Source: Solirubrobacteraceae bacterium
GTDB lineage: Bacteria; Actinomycetota; Thermoleophilia; Solirubrobacterales; Solirubrobacteraceae
DNA length: 5,320 nucleotides
Assembly: GCA_016462625.1 (NCBI GenBank)
Contig: JAEMSV010000189.1
Location: 1-5,320 of the forward strand
Direction: 5' to 3'
This document shows, in pieces, positions 5,010 to 5,320 of this stretch. The position numbers and the translations under genes are program-made. Every line of letters begins with the position of its first letter. The stretch's first letter is position 1. Below the pieces are notes generated by a model that ran no database searches, had not been told where the DNA came from, and worked only from the letters and a program-made list of their open reading frames with translations.

Positions 5010-5320
5010 CCGGGACGCAGGCCGACGCGCGACGGCGCGCCGGCGCCGTTCCCGCTGGCGCCGCTCTTCGCCGCGCGGGCCAGCGACAGCAGCTCAGCGA
5101 CCGCCGCCTCGATCTCCTCCCCGACGCGCGCGAGGTCCGGCAGCGCGTCGTAATCGGCGAGCAGGCCGAAGTTCAGCTTGCCGTTGTAGGACATGATCGC
5201 GACCGCGAGGGCGTGGTTCTCCGGCAGGAACGCGATCGGGAAGACGTCCAGCAGCTCGCGGCCGAGGACGTAGAGCGGGAACTGCGGCCCCGGCACGTTC
5301 GTGACGAGCAGGTTGAACAG
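5006..5320 (-). CDS. WS/DGAT-family O-acyltransferase, C-terminal end (partial)
   Basis: The last 104 residues are present; the gene continues off the right edge. LFNLLVTNVPGPQFPLYVLGREL, then PENHALAVAIMSYNGKLNFGLLADYDALPDL, is the typical C-terminal domain of wax ester synthase/diacylglycerol acyltransferase enzymes (the N-V-P-G-P segment and the SYNG...FGL.AD block). These enzymes join an acyl-CoA to a fatty alcohol or diacylglycerol to make storage lipid at the membrane/lipid-droplet surface. The active-site HHxxxDG motif would lie in the missing N-terminal half, so activity cannot be judged. After a helix (EIEAAVAELLSLAR) there is a short Gly/Ala-rich tail ending in GLRPG. The TAG stop (5008-5006) overlaps the protease TAG on the other strand. 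Confidence 0.88.
   Translation of the reverse strand: MFNLLVTNVPGPQFPLYVLGRELLDVFPIAFLPENHALAVAIMSYNGKLNFGLLADYDALPDLARVGEEIEAAVAELLSLARAAKSGASGNGAGAPSRVGLRPG

Noticed and set aside
1..5320. Defence system, mobile element, CRISPR, tRNA/rRNA, riboswitch or novel multi-gene system
   Set aside because: No repeats in array form, transposase, integrase, nuclease or toxin-antitoxin motifs were seen, and base composition is even. The gene set reads as ordinary chromosome with a few local oddities.

Overview
The window is GC-rich throughout, with a strong G/C preference at third codon positions. The gene content is typical of a high-GC actinobacterium: a WS/DGAT-type acyltransferase, an FxsA membrane protein, a STAS protein, a MIP18/SufT-like protein, and frequent start codons without a Shine-Dalgarno sequence. 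A soil or water lineage near Solirubrobacterales/Thermoleophilia fits the protein style, but that placement is an impression, not something the sequence proves. The gene content is chromosomal and housekeeping-like. I found no mobile element, tRNA, rRNA, CRISPR array or phage gene.

Layout. (1) Positions 1-119 hold the 3' end of a plus-strand gene of unknown function, which stops one base from the stop of the next gene on the minus strand. (2) Positions 121-2608 hold four minus-strand genes, in transcription order fxsA-like (2608-2138), a 291-residue lipocalin/AttH-like protein (2141-1266), a HAD-family hydrolase (1269-628) and a small membrane-anchored coiled-coil protein (534-121). The first three are joined by GTGA and ATGA four-base stop/start overlaps, so they are almost certainly one translationally coupled operon. 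The last has its own strong ribosome binding site after a 93-base gap. (3) Positions 2709-3023 hold a minus-strand STAS protein with an unclear start codon. (4) It diverges from a plus-strand pair: a 98-residue MIP18/SufT-like protein (3085-3381), followed without a gap by a secreted subtilisin-family (S8) protease (stop 5009). (5) The 3' end of a minus-strand WS/DGAT acyltransferase runs off the right edge. Its stop codon interlocks with the protease stop in a GCTAGC palindrome.

How the genes relate. The fxsA/lipocalin/HAD set is clearly a transcription unit, but no shared pathway can be read from it. The most interesting regulatory spot is the divergent region 3021-3084. It contains a perfect 8-bp inverted repeat that covers a minus-strand promoter candidate and abuts an apparently leaderless plus-strand promoter. 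The most interesting protein feature is the protease: the usual oxyanion-hole Asn is replaced by Asp while Asp/His/Ser are intact. I see no convincing novel multi-gene system; the best leads are these local oddities.
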